Part shown: in pieces, positions 18,631 through 27,792 of the stretch
How positions within the stretch are numbered: the first letter of the stretch is position 1
How the letters are laid out: the number at the start of each line of letters is the position of its first letter
Source of the DNA: Gemmatimonadetes bacterium 13_1_20CM_4_69_16
GTDB taxonomy: Bacteria > Gemmatimonadota > Gemmatimonadetes > Gemmatimonadales > GWC2-71-9
Direction of reading: 5' to 3'
NCBI GenBank assembly: GCA_001919865.1
Contig: MNIR01000056.1
Coordinates: 1-64,000, forward strand
DNA: 64,000 nt
Notes under the pieces: model-generated
Told to the model about the DNA's origin: nothing
Database searches by the model: none
The model's input: only the letters and a program-made list of their open reading frames with translations
Program-made: the position numbers and the translations under genes

Positions 18631-21600
18631 ATGTATATCGAACTGCACTGCCACTCGGCGTTTTCTTTCCTCGACGGTGCATCTCTCCCCGAGCAGCTCG
18701 CGCTCACGGCATCGCAGCTCGGCTACTCAGCCGTAGCGCTCACCGACCACAACGGCCTCTACGGATCGCTGGCGTTCGCGCATGAGGCGAAGCAACTCGG
18801 CATCCAGGCAATCACGGGTGCGGAGCTGACACTACTCGATGGTTCCCACGTGACCCTGCTCGCTGAGACGCCGGAAGGGTACGCGAACCTGTGCCGGCTG
18901 ATCACCGAGACCCACTTGGGCCGTGCCGACCGCCGCGATCCGCGGCTCGACTTCGCGTCGCTCGAAGCACGGCACGAAGGGCTGATCATTCTCTCCGGCT
19001 GCCGCACCGGCCTGTTGCCGCAGCGCTTGCAGCAAGCAGGCGTGACCGCCGCACGGCGCTTCGCCGAGCGCTGCCGCGCGGTGTTCGGGGCCGATCGGTT
19101 CTTCGTCGAGCTGCAGCGCAACTACGTCCGGGGTGATCTCGCCCTGACCCGGGCGCTGAAGGCCATCGCGGATGACGCGCACCTCGGCGTCGTGGCATCT
19201 GGCAACGTGCATTATCACGCCCGCGCCCGGCACCGGCTGCACGACGTGCTGGTCGCGATCCGGCACCGCACGACGCTGGACGGCTCGCACAGCGTGCGGC
19301 GGCCGAACAGCGAGTTCTACCTTCGGCGACCGGAAGATGTCACTGCGCTGTTTGGTGACTGTCCAGATGCTGTCGCCAACACGCGGACGTTGGGGGAGCG
19401 CTGCCGGGCGTTCGACATCACCCGGGACCTGGGCTACGGGTTCCCGGACTTCCGCGGGGCGGATCGGAGCCCCGCCCCTCAGGCGCTCGCCGAGCTGTGT
19501 CGGGCGATGCTCGAAGCGCGCTATCCGGAGGGTTCCGAGCAGCGTGACGAGGCGGTGCGAAGGCTCGCGGAGGAACTGACACTCATCGAGCACCATCGAC
19601 TCAGCGGTTTTTTTCTGGTGTATCACGACCTGTTCGACCTGGCGCGTGAGGTGGCTGCCGACGTGCGCCGCGGATCGCTCCGTGCAGGGGCCAACCTCCT
19701 CCCCGGCCGCGGGCGCGGCTCGTCGGTGTCGTCCATCGTGTGCTACCTGCTCGGCCTGTCGCACATCGATCCGATCGCGAACCGGCTGTTCCTGGGCCGG
19801 TTTCTGAACGAGAGCCTCGCGTCGGTTCCCGACATCGACCTCGATTTCCCGCGCGAGATCCGCGAGGAGCTGATCCGGCGTGTCTACAAGCGCTACGGGG
19901 ACGAGCACGTGGGGCTCGTCTGCGCGTTCCCCACCTATCGCCTCCGCTCCGCGGTCCGGGAGATCGGCAAGGCGCTCGACCTCCCCCCCGGCGAGCTCGA
20001 GCAGGTGGCGAAGCTGGCGGACCGGCGGTCGGGCGGACTGGCGGACGAGCTGGAGCAGTTGCCCGGTTTCCACGGCCGGACCAAAGCGCCGCTCTGGAAG
20101 GAGCTGTGCGAGCTGGCCGAGGAGATCGCCGGGCTACCACGCCACGTGTCGCAGCACGTCGGCGGGATGATCATCTCGAGCCGGCCGCTCGTCGAGGTCG
20201 TGCCGCTCGAGCGCGCGGCGATGGAAGACCGCGTCGTGTGCCAGTGGGACAAGGATTCCTGCGACGACGCGCGCTTCATCAAGATCGACTTCCTGGCGCT
20301 CGGCATGCTGTCGCTCGTGGAGGAGTGCGTCGAACGGATCGCAATGCGCGCGGGGGGAGGGCCGCCCGACCTGTCGCGCATCGACTTCGCCGACCAGGCG
20401 GTGTACGACCGTATTTGCCGCGGCGACACCGTGGGGCTGTTCCAGATCGAGAGCCGGGCGCAGATCCAGATGATCCGTCGCACCCGCCCGAAGAACCTCG
20501 AGGACCTGGCCGTCGAGGTGGCGATCGTGCGCCCCGGGCCGATCGTGGGTGGCGCGGTGAACCCCTACGTGCGGCGGCGCGAGGACGAGCGCCGCGCCCG
20601 GGCCCGCGGCCGTCGCTACGAGCCGCCGGTGGATCATCCCCTGTTGAGAGACGTGCTCGCGGAGACGCTGGGGGTGATCCTCTACCAGGATCAGGTGCTG
20701 CAAGTGTGCCAGGCGCTCGCCGGGTTCACGCCGGGGCAGGCGGAAGCGTTGCGACGTGCCATGAGCCGCCGGCGCAGCCGGGAGCTCATGGCCGGCTTCT
20801 GGGAGGAATTCCGCGACGGCGCGGCGGCGCGCGGCGTTCCCGAGCAGGTCGCCGAGCGGGTGTTCACGCAGGTGATCGCGTTCTCCGAGTTCGGCTTTCC
20901 CAAGTCGCACGCGGCGGCGTTCGGGTTGCTCGCCTACCAGTCGGCGTGGCTGCGGCACTACTACGCCGCCGAGTATTACTGCGCGCTCTTCAACAACCAG
21001 CCGATGGGGTTCTACTCGCTCGACGCGCTGGGGCGGGACGCCCAACGGCACGGGATCGAGATCCGGCTCCCGGACGTGAACAAGAGCGAAGTGTGGTGCG
21101 ACGTCGAAGGCGCCGCGGTGCGGGTCGGGCTCGGGTTCATCTGCGATTGGAGCGAGGAGACTGCGAGTGCCGTCGTGACAGAGCGGGCGCGCGGCGGCCC
21201 GTTCCGGGGCATCGGCGACTTCATGCGGCGCGCGCCGCCCCGGCTCAAGCGCAACGCGATCGAGCACCTGGTGTGGGTGGGCGGATGCGACGCGTTCGGC
21301 CTGACGCGGCGCGAGCTGTTGTGGCAGGTAGGGTTGTGGCTCCCGCCCGAAGCGGAGCAGGGCGGCGAAGCGCGCGGCCGGCGCCAGCTCGAGCTGGCGC
21401 TGGACCATCCGTTCGAGCACCTGCCGTTCGGCGGCCTCGCGGCGGACGAGCGGCTGCTCGCCGAGTACGCGGTGCTGGGGTTCGCGGCGAGCGGTCACCC
21501 GCTCGAGCTGTTGCGCGGCGCGCTGCCGCCCACCGTGGTGCAGAGCGACGCGCTGCCGCTGCACGAGCACGGCACGCGGGTAGAGGTCGCGGGATTGGTG

Positions 21601-21966
21601 GTGGCGCGCCAGCGCCCCGAGACCGCGAAAGGATTCATCTTCGTGCTACTGGAAGACGAAGCGGGCATGGTGAACGTGATCGTGCGGCCCGACGTATACC
21701 TGAAGCACCGCACGGCGATCCGCGGCGAGCCGCTGCTGTGGGTACGCGGCAAGCTCGCGAAGGACGACGGGACGGTGAACGTGCTGGCGGAAGCAGTACA
21801 AAGCCTGCGCCTGAAGCGCGGCTCAAGCCGCGACTCGGCATCTGCCGCTGAAGCGGCCGGTTTACCGGCAGACGCCGAGCCGCGAGTTCACTCGCGCACC
21901 CAGTCGCCGTACGCCTTCATCAAGTTCATGCGGCAGGTCGCGCCGGAGTCGAAGGACTGGGGCTAG
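18631..21966 (+). CDS. dnaE2: Error-prone DNA polymerase III alpha subunit
   Basis: PHP start YIELHCHSAFSFLDGAS; PGRGRGSSVSSIVCYLLGLSHIDPI; PDIDLDFPREIREELI; EFGFPKSHAAAFGLLAYQSAWLRHYY. Confidence 0.95.
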   Translation: MYIELHCHSAFSFLDGASLPEQLALTASQLGYSAVALTDHNGLYGSLAFAHEAKQLGIQAITGAELTLLDGSHVTLLAETPEGYANLCRLITETHLGRADRRDPRLDFASLEARHEGLIILSGCRTGLLPQRLQQAGVTAARRFAERCRAVFGADRFFVELQRNYVRGDLALTRALKAIADDAHLGVVASGNVHYHARARHRLHDVLVAIRHRTTLDGSHSVRRPNSEFYLRRPEDVTALFGDCPDAVANTRTLGERCRAFDITRDLGYGFPDFRGADRSPAPQALAELCRAMLEARYPEGSEQRDEAVRRLAEELTLIEHHRLSGFFLVYHDLFDLAREVAADVRRGSLRAGANLLPGRGRGSSVSSIVCYLLGLSHIDPIANRLFLGRFLNESLASVPDIDLDFPREIREELIRRVYKRYGDEHVGLVCAFPTYRLRSAVREIGKALDLPPGELEQVAKLADRRSGGLADELEQLPGFHGRTKAPLWKELCELAEEIAGLPRHVSQHVGGMIISSRPLVEVVPLERAAMEDRVVCQWDKDSCDDARFIKIDFLALGMLSLVEECVERIAMRAGGGPPDLSRIDFADQAVYDRICRGDTVGLFQIESRAQIQMIRRTRPKNLEDLAVEVAIVRPGPIVGGAVNPYVRRREDERRARARGRRYEPPVDHPLLRDVLAETLGVILYQDQVLQVCQALAGFTPGQAEALRRAMSRRRSRELMAGFWEEFRDGAAARGVPEQVAERVFTQVIAFSEFGFPKSHAAAFGLLAYQSAWLRHYYAAEYYCALFNNQPMGFYSLDALGRDAQRHGIEIRLPDVNKSEVWCDVEGAAVRVGLGFICDWSEETASAVVTERARGGPFRGIGDFMRRAPPRLKRNAIEHLVWVGGCDAFGLTRRELLWQVGLWLPPEAEQGGEARGRRQLELALDHPFEHLPFGGLAADERLLAEYAVLGFAASGHPLELLRGALPPTVVQSDALPLHEHGTRVEVAGLVVARQRPETAKGFIFVLLEDEAGMVNVIVRPDVYLKHRTAIRGEPLLWVRGKLAKDDGTVNVLAEAVQSLRLKRGSSRDSASAAEAAGLPADAEPRVHSRTQSPYAFIKFMRQVAPESKDWG
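21808..21894. repeat. REP-like palindromic element in the 3' end of dnaE2
   Basis: gcgcggctcaagccgcg and cggcatctgccgctgaagcggccggtttaccggcagacgccg inverted repeats. Confidence 0.7.
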
Positions 21967-21974
21967 ATTAAGAC

Positions 21975-22523
21975 ATGCCTCAACACGAAATCGCAACCTT
22001 GGCCGGCGGCTGCTTCTGGTGCCTCGAGGCAGCGTTCCAAGATCTCAAGGGCGTCGAGCAGGTTCAGTCAGGATACTCGGGGGGCCGCGTCGCCAACCCG
22101 TCGTACGAGGCTGTCTGCACAGGGTCCACCGGGCACGCCGAAGTCGTGCAGTTGACCTTCGACCCCGCGGTCGTCTCGTTTCGCGACCTGCTGCATGTCT
22201 TCTTCACGATCCACGACCCGACCACCCTGAACCGTCAGGGCGGGGACGTCGGCACGCAGTATCGCTCGGCGGTCTTCTACCACACTCCGGAGCAGAAGGC
22301 CGTGGTCGAGCAGGTGATCCGGGAGCTCGCAGACGAGCGGGTGTGGGATGACCCGATCGTCACCCAGGTGGTCCCCTTCGAGGTGTTCTACCCGGCCGAG
22401 GAGTACCACCGCGACTACTACCGCCGCAATCCGAACCAAGGCTACTGTCGCGCGGTGATCGCGCCCAAGGTCGCCAAGGTGCGCAAGCTCTACCTCGACA
22501 AGTTGAAGCAACCGGTGGGCTGA
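21975..22523 (+). CDS. msrA: Peptide-methionine (S)-S-oxide reductase
   Basis: [31 protein letters not shown]. Confidence 0.95.
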   Translation: MPQHEIATLAGGCFWCLEAAFQDLKGVEQVQSGYSGGRVANPSYEAVCTGSTGHAEVVQLTFDPAVVSFRDLLHVFFTIHDPTTLNRQGGDVGTQYRSAVFYHTPEQKAVVEQVIRELADERVWDDPIVTQVVPFEVFYPAEEYHRDYYRRNPNQGYCRAVIAPKVAKVRKLYLDKLKQPVG

Positions 22524-22532
22524 GCGCCCGAC

Positions 22533-23270
22533 GTGACGGGTCTCCTCAAGGCCGCGATCAACGGCGGTCGCACGCTTGCCGAGCACCCCGGCATTCCCGT
22601 CACGCCGGAGCAACAAGCCCTCGTGGCGGCCGAGTCGGTCTCGGCGGGGGCCGCCGCGATCCACCTGCATGTGCGCGGCCCGGACGGCAGCGAAAGCCTA
22701 ACCGCGACCGACGTGGCCGCGGCGCTCACGGCGATCCGCGCCGCCGTGCCTGGGATCCCGATCGGCGTCAGCACGGGAGCCTGGATCATTCGGGACACCG
22801 AATCCCGCCTGAAAGCAATCGCGGGATGGACGCTCCTGCCGGACTTTGCGTCGGTGAATTTCCACGAAGAGGGCTCGAAACAGCTGGCCGAGCTGCTGCG
22901 CACGCGCGGCGTGGGCGTGGAGGCCGGTCTGGCAAACACCCGCGGCGCCGAGGTGCTCGTGGACTCGGGTCTGGCCGCGCGTTGCCTGCGAGTCATGTTC
23001 GAGCCTCAGGAGGGCGACGTCGACACGGCCCTGGGAATGCTGGCCCAGCTGGAGGCGAGGCTCGATGGCGCTGGGATCAGGCTGCCGCGCCTGCTCCATG
23101 GAGTCGGCCCGACGGCGTGGCCGCTGATCGACGCGGCGATCGCCCGGGGCTACGACACGCGCGTCGGGTTCGAGGACACGCTCACTCTGCCGGACGGCAC
23201 GACGGCCCCCGGCAACGCCGCGCTCGTGGCCGCGGCGCGCGGGCGCATCGAGGCGCGTGGCGCCAGCTGA
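22533..23270 (+). CDS. BKACE (DUF849)-like 3-keto-5-aminohexanoate cleavage family protein
   Basis: LKAAINGGRTLAEHPGIPVTPEQ, GAAAIHLHVRGPDGSESL, VRVGFEDTL-like TRVGFEDTLTLPDG. Confidence 0.8.
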   Translation: MTGLLKAAINGGRTLAEHPGIPVTPEQQALVAAESVSAGAAAIHLHVRGPDGSESLTATDVAAALTAIRAAVPGIPIGVSTGAWIIRDTESRLKAIAGWTLLPDFASVNFHEEGSKQLAELLRTRGVGVEAGLANTRGAEVLVDSGLAARCLRVMFEPQEGDVDTALGMLAQLEARLDGAGIRLPRLLHGVGPTAWPLIDAAIARGYDTRVGFEDTLTLPDGTTAPGNAALVAAARGRIEARGAS

Positions 23271-24603
23271 CCTCGTCATCGCCGGTCAGCGCGTCGCCAC
23301 CCCGGGGGGGGGGCTGCGGCCGGGCGCGATTATGATCGTGGACGGGGTGATCACGGCCGTACAGGACTATGGCGAGCCGCGCGACGCCACTCGACAGCTG
23401 GACGTGGGAACAGCGGTCGTGCTCCCCGGAGCCGTGGACACACACGTCCACGTGAACGAGCCGGGGCGCACCGACTGGGAGGGCTTCGAGACCGCGACGC
23501 GGGCCGCCGCGGCGGGAGGCGTCACCACGATCGTGGACATGCCGCTGAACAGCATCCCGGTGACGACCACGGTCGAAAGCCTGGAGCAGAAGGTTCGGGC
23601 GGCGGCCGGCCACGCGACCGTGGACTACGCGTTCTGGGGCGGCGTCGTGCCCGGTAACACCGCACAGCTTGCGCCGCTCGCCGAGGCCGGCGTGGCGGGC
23701 TTCAAGTGTTTCCTGGTCGCTTCGGGGATCGACGAGTTCCCATCCGTGTCGGCAGCAGACCTCTACCCGGCCATGACCCGCCTCGCCGAGCTCGGGCTTC
23801 CCCTGCTGGTGCACGCCGAGCTGCCTGGCCCGATCGCCCGAGCCGCCCGCTCCACCGCCGACTCACGGCGCTACGCCAGTTGGCTCGCTGCACGTCCCCC
23901 GGAAGCTGAGCTGGAAGCGATCGACTTGGCCCTCGGGCTGTGCCGCAAGACGGGATGTCACGTCCACATCGTGCATCTCGCGGCCGCCGCCGCATTGGAC
24001 CGGCTGCGGGACGCGCGGCGGGAAGGTCTTCCGATCACCGTGGAGACCTGCCCGCATTATCTCACATTCGCCGCCGAGGACATCCCGGACGGCGCCACCG
24101 CGTGGAAGTGCGCACCGCCGATCCGCGAGCGGGAAAACCGCGAGCGCCTGTGGGGCGGGCTCGCCGACGGAACCATCGATCTCGTGGCGAGCGACCACTC
24201 GCCGGCACCGCCTGCCCTGAAATGTCTCGAAGCGGGCGACTTCGCTCGGGCGTGGGGCGGCGTCGCGTCGGTCGAGCTGGCCCTCGCCGCGACCTGGACC
24301 GGAGCGCGCGCCCGCGGTCGCAGCCTGCAGGACCTCGTGCGTTGGCACGCCGAGCGGCCGGCCCGGCTCGCGCGCTTCTCCCGGAAGGGCGCGATCGCTC
24401 CCGGCTGGGACGCGGACCTCGTGGTGTTCGATCCCGACGCACAGTTTACCGTCGAGCCGTCACGTTTGCGGCAGCGACACCCGATCACGCCGTACGCGGG
24501 GAGGACGCTGCACGGCGTGGTGCGGCAGACCTTCGTGCGCGGAAGCTGCGTGTTCGATCAAGGAGCGTTTCCGGCGGGAGCGGTGGGCAAATGGGTGCGC
24601 TGA
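23257..24603 (+). CDS. allB: Allantoinase
   Basis: PGAVDTHVHVNEPGRTDWEGFETATRAAAAGGVTTIVDMPLNSIP, VETCPHYLTF, SDHSP. Confidence 0.92.
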   Translation: MAPADLVIAGQRVATPGGGLRPGAIMIVDGVITAVQDYGEPRDATRQLDVGTAVVLPGAVDTHVHVNEPGRTDWEGFETATRAAAAGGVTTIVDMPLNSIPVTTTVESLEQKVRAAAGHATVDYAFWGGVVPGNTAQLAPLAEAGVAGFKCFLVASGIDEFPSVSAADLYPAMTRLAELGLPLLVHAELPGPIARAARSTADSRRYASWLAARPPEAELEAIDLALGLCRKTGCHVHIVHLAAAAALDRLRDARREGLPITVETCPHYLTFAAEDIPDGATAWKCAPPIRERENRERLWGGLADGTIDLVASDHSPAPPALKCLEAGDFARAWGGVASVELALAATWTGARARGRSLQDLVRWHAERPARLARFSRKGAIAPGWDADLVVFDPDAQFTVEPSRLRQRHPITPYAGRTLHGVVRQTFVRGSCVFDQGAFPAGAVGKWVR

Positions 24604-25598
24604 GAGAGGGGCTTATCGATCTCGCGGCCGCCCGACTAGGAGGCAACGCGCTGCTTGCGAGCGACGAATTCTTCGCCCCCAAAAGCAACCTGCTGGAGCC
24701 GGGGCGCGGCGTGTTCATCGAAGGCCGGTACACGAAGCGCGGCAAGTGGATGGACGGTTGGGAAACCCGGCGCCGCCGCGGGCCGGGATACGACTGGTGC
24801 ATCATCCGGCTCGGTGCCCCGGGCGTGATTCGCGCCCTCACTGTGGACACCAATCATTTCCGCGGCAACCATCCAGCGGAGTGCTCGCTCGACGCGGTGG
24901 ACCTCGCCGGCGCGCCCACCGCGCGCCGCCTGCGCGCCCTCGGCGGCGCCTGGTTGGAGCGACTGCCCCGTGCGCCGCTCGCGGGGCATACCGAAAACGA
25001 CTTCTCGATCCGGGGTGACGCCCGTGCTACGCACGTCCGCCTCAACATCTACCCGGACGGCGGGGTGGCCCGGCTGCGTGTCTGGGGCGAGGCCCGGCCC
25101 GACTGGCGGCGGATCACGGCGGCGCGGCGGGGTGCCGGTCCGATCGACCTGGTCGCGGTGGAGCATGGCGGCCTGCCGCTCGCGACCAGCGATCAGTTTT
25201 TCAGCGAGCCGCTGAACCTCATAATGCCGGGGCGTCCGCGCGACATGGGTGACGGCTGGGAGACGCGCCGCCGCCGCGGTCCGGGACACGACTGGGTGGT
25301 GCTACGGCTGGGGCGGCGCGGCGTGATCGAGCGCTGCGAGCTGGACACGACCCACTTCAAAGGCAACTTCCCGGAGAGCGCGAGCCTCGAGGGATGCGAG
25401 GCGCCCGGGCTCGCCGGCTCCGCCCTGCCGCCGGACACCGCCGTGTGGCGCGAGCTCCTGGCGCGCACCGAGCTGCGGTCCAACGCCGTGCACCGCTTCG
25501 CGCTCGCGCGGGCGCGAGCGTCCGTCACGCACGTGCGACTCAACATCTTCCCCGACGGCGGGGTGGCACGGCTGCGGCTGTGGGGTCGGGTGACTTGA
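24591..25598 (+). CDS. alc: Allantoicase
   Basis: Two homologous halves: ...SDEFFAPKSNLL...DGWETRRRRGPGYDWCIIRLG...DTNHFRGNHP and SDQFFSEPLNLI...DGWETRRRRGPGHDWVVLRLG...DTTHFKGNFP. Confidence 0.93.
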   Translation: MGALREGLIDLAAARLGGNALLASDEFFAPKSNLLEPGRGVFIEGRYTKRGKWMDGWETRRRRGPGYDWCIIRLGAPGVIRALTVDTNHFRGNHPAECSLDAVDLAGAPTARRLRALGGAWLERLPRAPLAGHTENDFSIRGDARATHVRLNIYPDGGVARLRVWGEARPDWRRITAARRGAGPIDLVAVEHGGLPLATSDQFFSEPLNLIMPGRPRDMGDGWETRRRRGPGHDWVVLRLGRRGVIERCELDTTHFKGNFPESASLEGCEAPGLAGSALPPDTAVWRELLARTELRSNAVHRFALARARASVTHVRLNIFPDGGVARLRLWGRVT

Positions 25599-25685
25599 CG
25601 GTGCCGCCCTGTGCCCGAGCTGAAGCCTGGGCTCGGCAGTGCACTGCCCTTGAGGGCAATGATCGCCAAGCACACGGTTCAGTGT

Positions 25686-26174
25686 GTGAATAAGGTGGCG
25701 GCGTACCTGAACAGCCTGGCGGAAGACAAGGCGCGATCGGCGCTCGCCAAGTGTTGCGGCGCACAGCGCTGGGTGGACGAGCTACTCGCCGCCCGCCCGT
25801 TCACGAGCGACGCCGCGCTGCTGGCCCACGCCGAGCGCGCCTGGTGGGCGCTGGGGCGGGAGGACTGGCTGGAGGCGTTTCAGGACCACCCGCGCATCGG
25901 CGAACGCACGGCCGAGGAGTGGTCCCGCCGCGAACAGGCTGGCGTGGACACGGCCGCAGCCGCGACGCGCGCGGCCCTCGCCCGTGAGAACGTCGCCTAC
26001 ATCGAGCGCTTTGGGTACCTGTTCTTGACGTGCGCCACGGGAAAGACCGCTGGCGAGCTGCTCGGCGAGCTGCGCCGCCGTCTCGGGAACGATCCGGCCA
26101 CGGAGCTGCGGATCGCGGCGGGAGAGCAGGCGAAGATCACCCGGCTCCGACTCGAGAAACTGGTGGCCCCATGA
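25686..26174 (+). CDS. uraD: OHCU decarboxylase
   Basis: ALAKCCGAQRWVDEL, FQDHPRIGE, FGYLFLTCATGKTAGELL; start uncertain (GTG 25686 or upstream). Confidence 0.9.
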   Translation: MNKVAAYLNSLAEDKARSALAKCCGAQRWVDELLAARPFTSDAALLAHAERAWWALGREDWLEAFQDHPRIGERTAEEWSRREQAGVDTAAAATRAALARENVAYIERFGYLFLTCATGKTAGELLGELRRRLGNDPATELRIAAGEQAKITRLRLEKLVAP

Positions 26175-26509
26175 GCGGAATCACGACCCACGTCCTGGAC
26201 ACCGCGCGCGGCCGGCCCGCCGCCGGCGTCGCCGTCTCGTTGGCACTGCAGACGGGCGACGGCTGGACCGAGCTCGCAGCCGCCCCGACCGACGCCGGCG
26301 GCCGCCTCGCGAACCTGCTGCCCGCGCAGGTCAAGAACCCGGCCGGCACTTACCGTCTGAGGTTCGACGTGGAGCCGTACTTCGCAGCCCAGGGGGCCAC
26401 GCCGTTCTACCCGTACGTAGAGGTCGTCTTTCAGGTCCGAGACGCAGGGGACTACCACGTGCCGCTCCTCGTGAGCCCCTTCGGCTACACCACTTACCGC
26501 GGCAGCTGA
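26171..26509 (+). CDS. uraH: 5-hydroxyisourate hydrolase (transthyretin-like)
   Basis: ITTHVLDTARGRPAAGVAV ... FYPYVEVVFQV...HVPLLVSPFGYTTYRGS. Confidence 0.95.
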   Translation: MSGITTHVLDTARGRPAAGVAVSLALQTGDGWTELAAAPTDAGGRLANLLPAQVKNPAGTYRLRFDVEPYFAAQGATPFYPYVEVVFQVRDAGDYHVPLLVSPFGYTTYRGS

Positions 26510-26520
26510 GCGCTGCCCCG

Positions 26521-27723
26521 GTGGACGCCCACCTCAGCCAGTGGCTCAATCTGGCGCTTCGCTGGAGCCACGTGATCACGGGCGTCGCGTGGATCGGGAC
26601 ATCGTTCTACTTCAACTGGCTGAACGGCCGGCTCGCGCCGCCCCCAGCCGAGCGCGCCGAGCCGGGCGTCGCCGGAGAGCTCTGGTCGGTCCACGGCGGT
26701 GGGTTCTACCGCGTGGTCAAGTACACGGTCGCTCCCGCGGCGCTTCCTTCCACGCTTCACTGGTTCAAGTGGGAGGCGTACGCGACGTGGCTGAGTGGCT
26801 TCGTCCTGCTCGTCCTGATCTACTATCTCGACGCGGCCGCCTACCTCGTCGACACCCAGGTCTCGACGCTCAGCCCGCGAGCCGCGATCGCCGTGGGCGT
26901 GGGAGCACTCGTCGGCAGTTGGCTCGTCTACGACGCGCTGTGCCGGTCGCGTCTCGGCCAGGCACCGCTCGCGCTCGCGGGCGTGCTGTTCGTCCTCGGC
27001 GTGGCACTCGCCTGGGGCCTCACGCAGCTGTTCGCTCCCCGCGCCGCCTATCTCCACGTCGGCGCTGCGATCGGGACGATCATGGCGGCGAACGTGCTCA
27101 TGGTGATCATCCCGGCCCAGCAGGAGATGGTCGCGGCACTGGCACAGGGACGCCTGCCGGACGCGACCCGCGGCCGGCAGGCGGCGCTCCGCTCGCTTCA
27201 CAACAACTACTTCACGCTCCCCGTGTTGTTCATCATGGTGAGCAGCCACTATCCGGCGACTTACGGTCACCGGCTGAACTGGCTGATCCTCGCGGGATTG
27301 GCGGTGGTGGGCGTGGCGACGCGACACTGGTTCAATCTGCGGAACCAGGGTCGCCACAACATGTGGCTCCTGCCGGGCGCGGCTGTCGCGCTGGTCGCGC
27401 TGGCGCTGATCACCGCGCCCCACGGCGATGGGGCCCCGAGTGGTCCTGCCGGGAAGCCCGCCGTCTCGTTCGCCGACGTGCGGGTGATCGTGGCGCGACG
27501 CTGCGCGCCATGCCACTCGGCCGCGCCCACCGTCGCCGGACTCGCGGCCGCGCCGCTCGGAATCGCGCTCGACACACCGGAAGAGATTCGCGCCCGGGCC
27601 GAGCGGATCCTCGCGGTCGCGGTTGTGACCCACACCATGCCGCTCGGAAACGTGACGGCGATGACGGACCAGGAGCGGGCGCTGCTGGGGAATTGGATCC
27701 GCAGCGGGGCAACGCTCCGGTAG
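26521..27723 (+). CDS. puuD: Urate hydroxylase PuuD (membrane protein with C-terminal cytochrome c domain)
   Basis: WSHVITGVAWIGTSFYFNWLN, EVW-like SVHGGGFYRVVKY, CxxCH (CAPCH) near C-terminus; next to uraH/uraD. Confidence 0.92.
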   Translation: MDAHLSQWLNLALRWSHVITGVAWIGTSFYFNWLNGRLAPPPAERAEPGVAGELWSVHGGGFYRVVKYTVAPAALPSTLHWFKWEAYATWLSGFVLLVLIYYLDAAAYLVDTQVSTLSPRAAIAVGVGALVGSWLVYDALCRSRLGQAPLALAGVLFVLGVALAWGLTQLFAPRAAYLHVGAAIGTIMAANVLMVIIPAQQEMVAALAQGRLPDATRGRQAALRSLHNNYFTLPVLFIMVSSHYPATYGHRLNWLILAGLAVVGVATRHWFNLRNQGRHNMWLLPGAAVALVALALITAPHGDGAPSGPAGKPAVSFADVRVIVARRCAPCHSAAPTVAGLAAAPLGIALDTPEEIRARAERILAVAVVTHTMPLGNVTAMTDQERALLGNWIRSGATLR

Positions 27724-27792
27724 GGCCCGAGGCGAGGGTGACGGGTGACGGGCATCACAGAGGAAGAGCGGGATTCCGACCACACCTTCGCC

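Noticed and set aside
24591-25598. Internal repeat in allantoicase considered as a recent duplication
   Set aside because: The two-fold repeated allantoicase domain is normal for the family and the copies are diverged.
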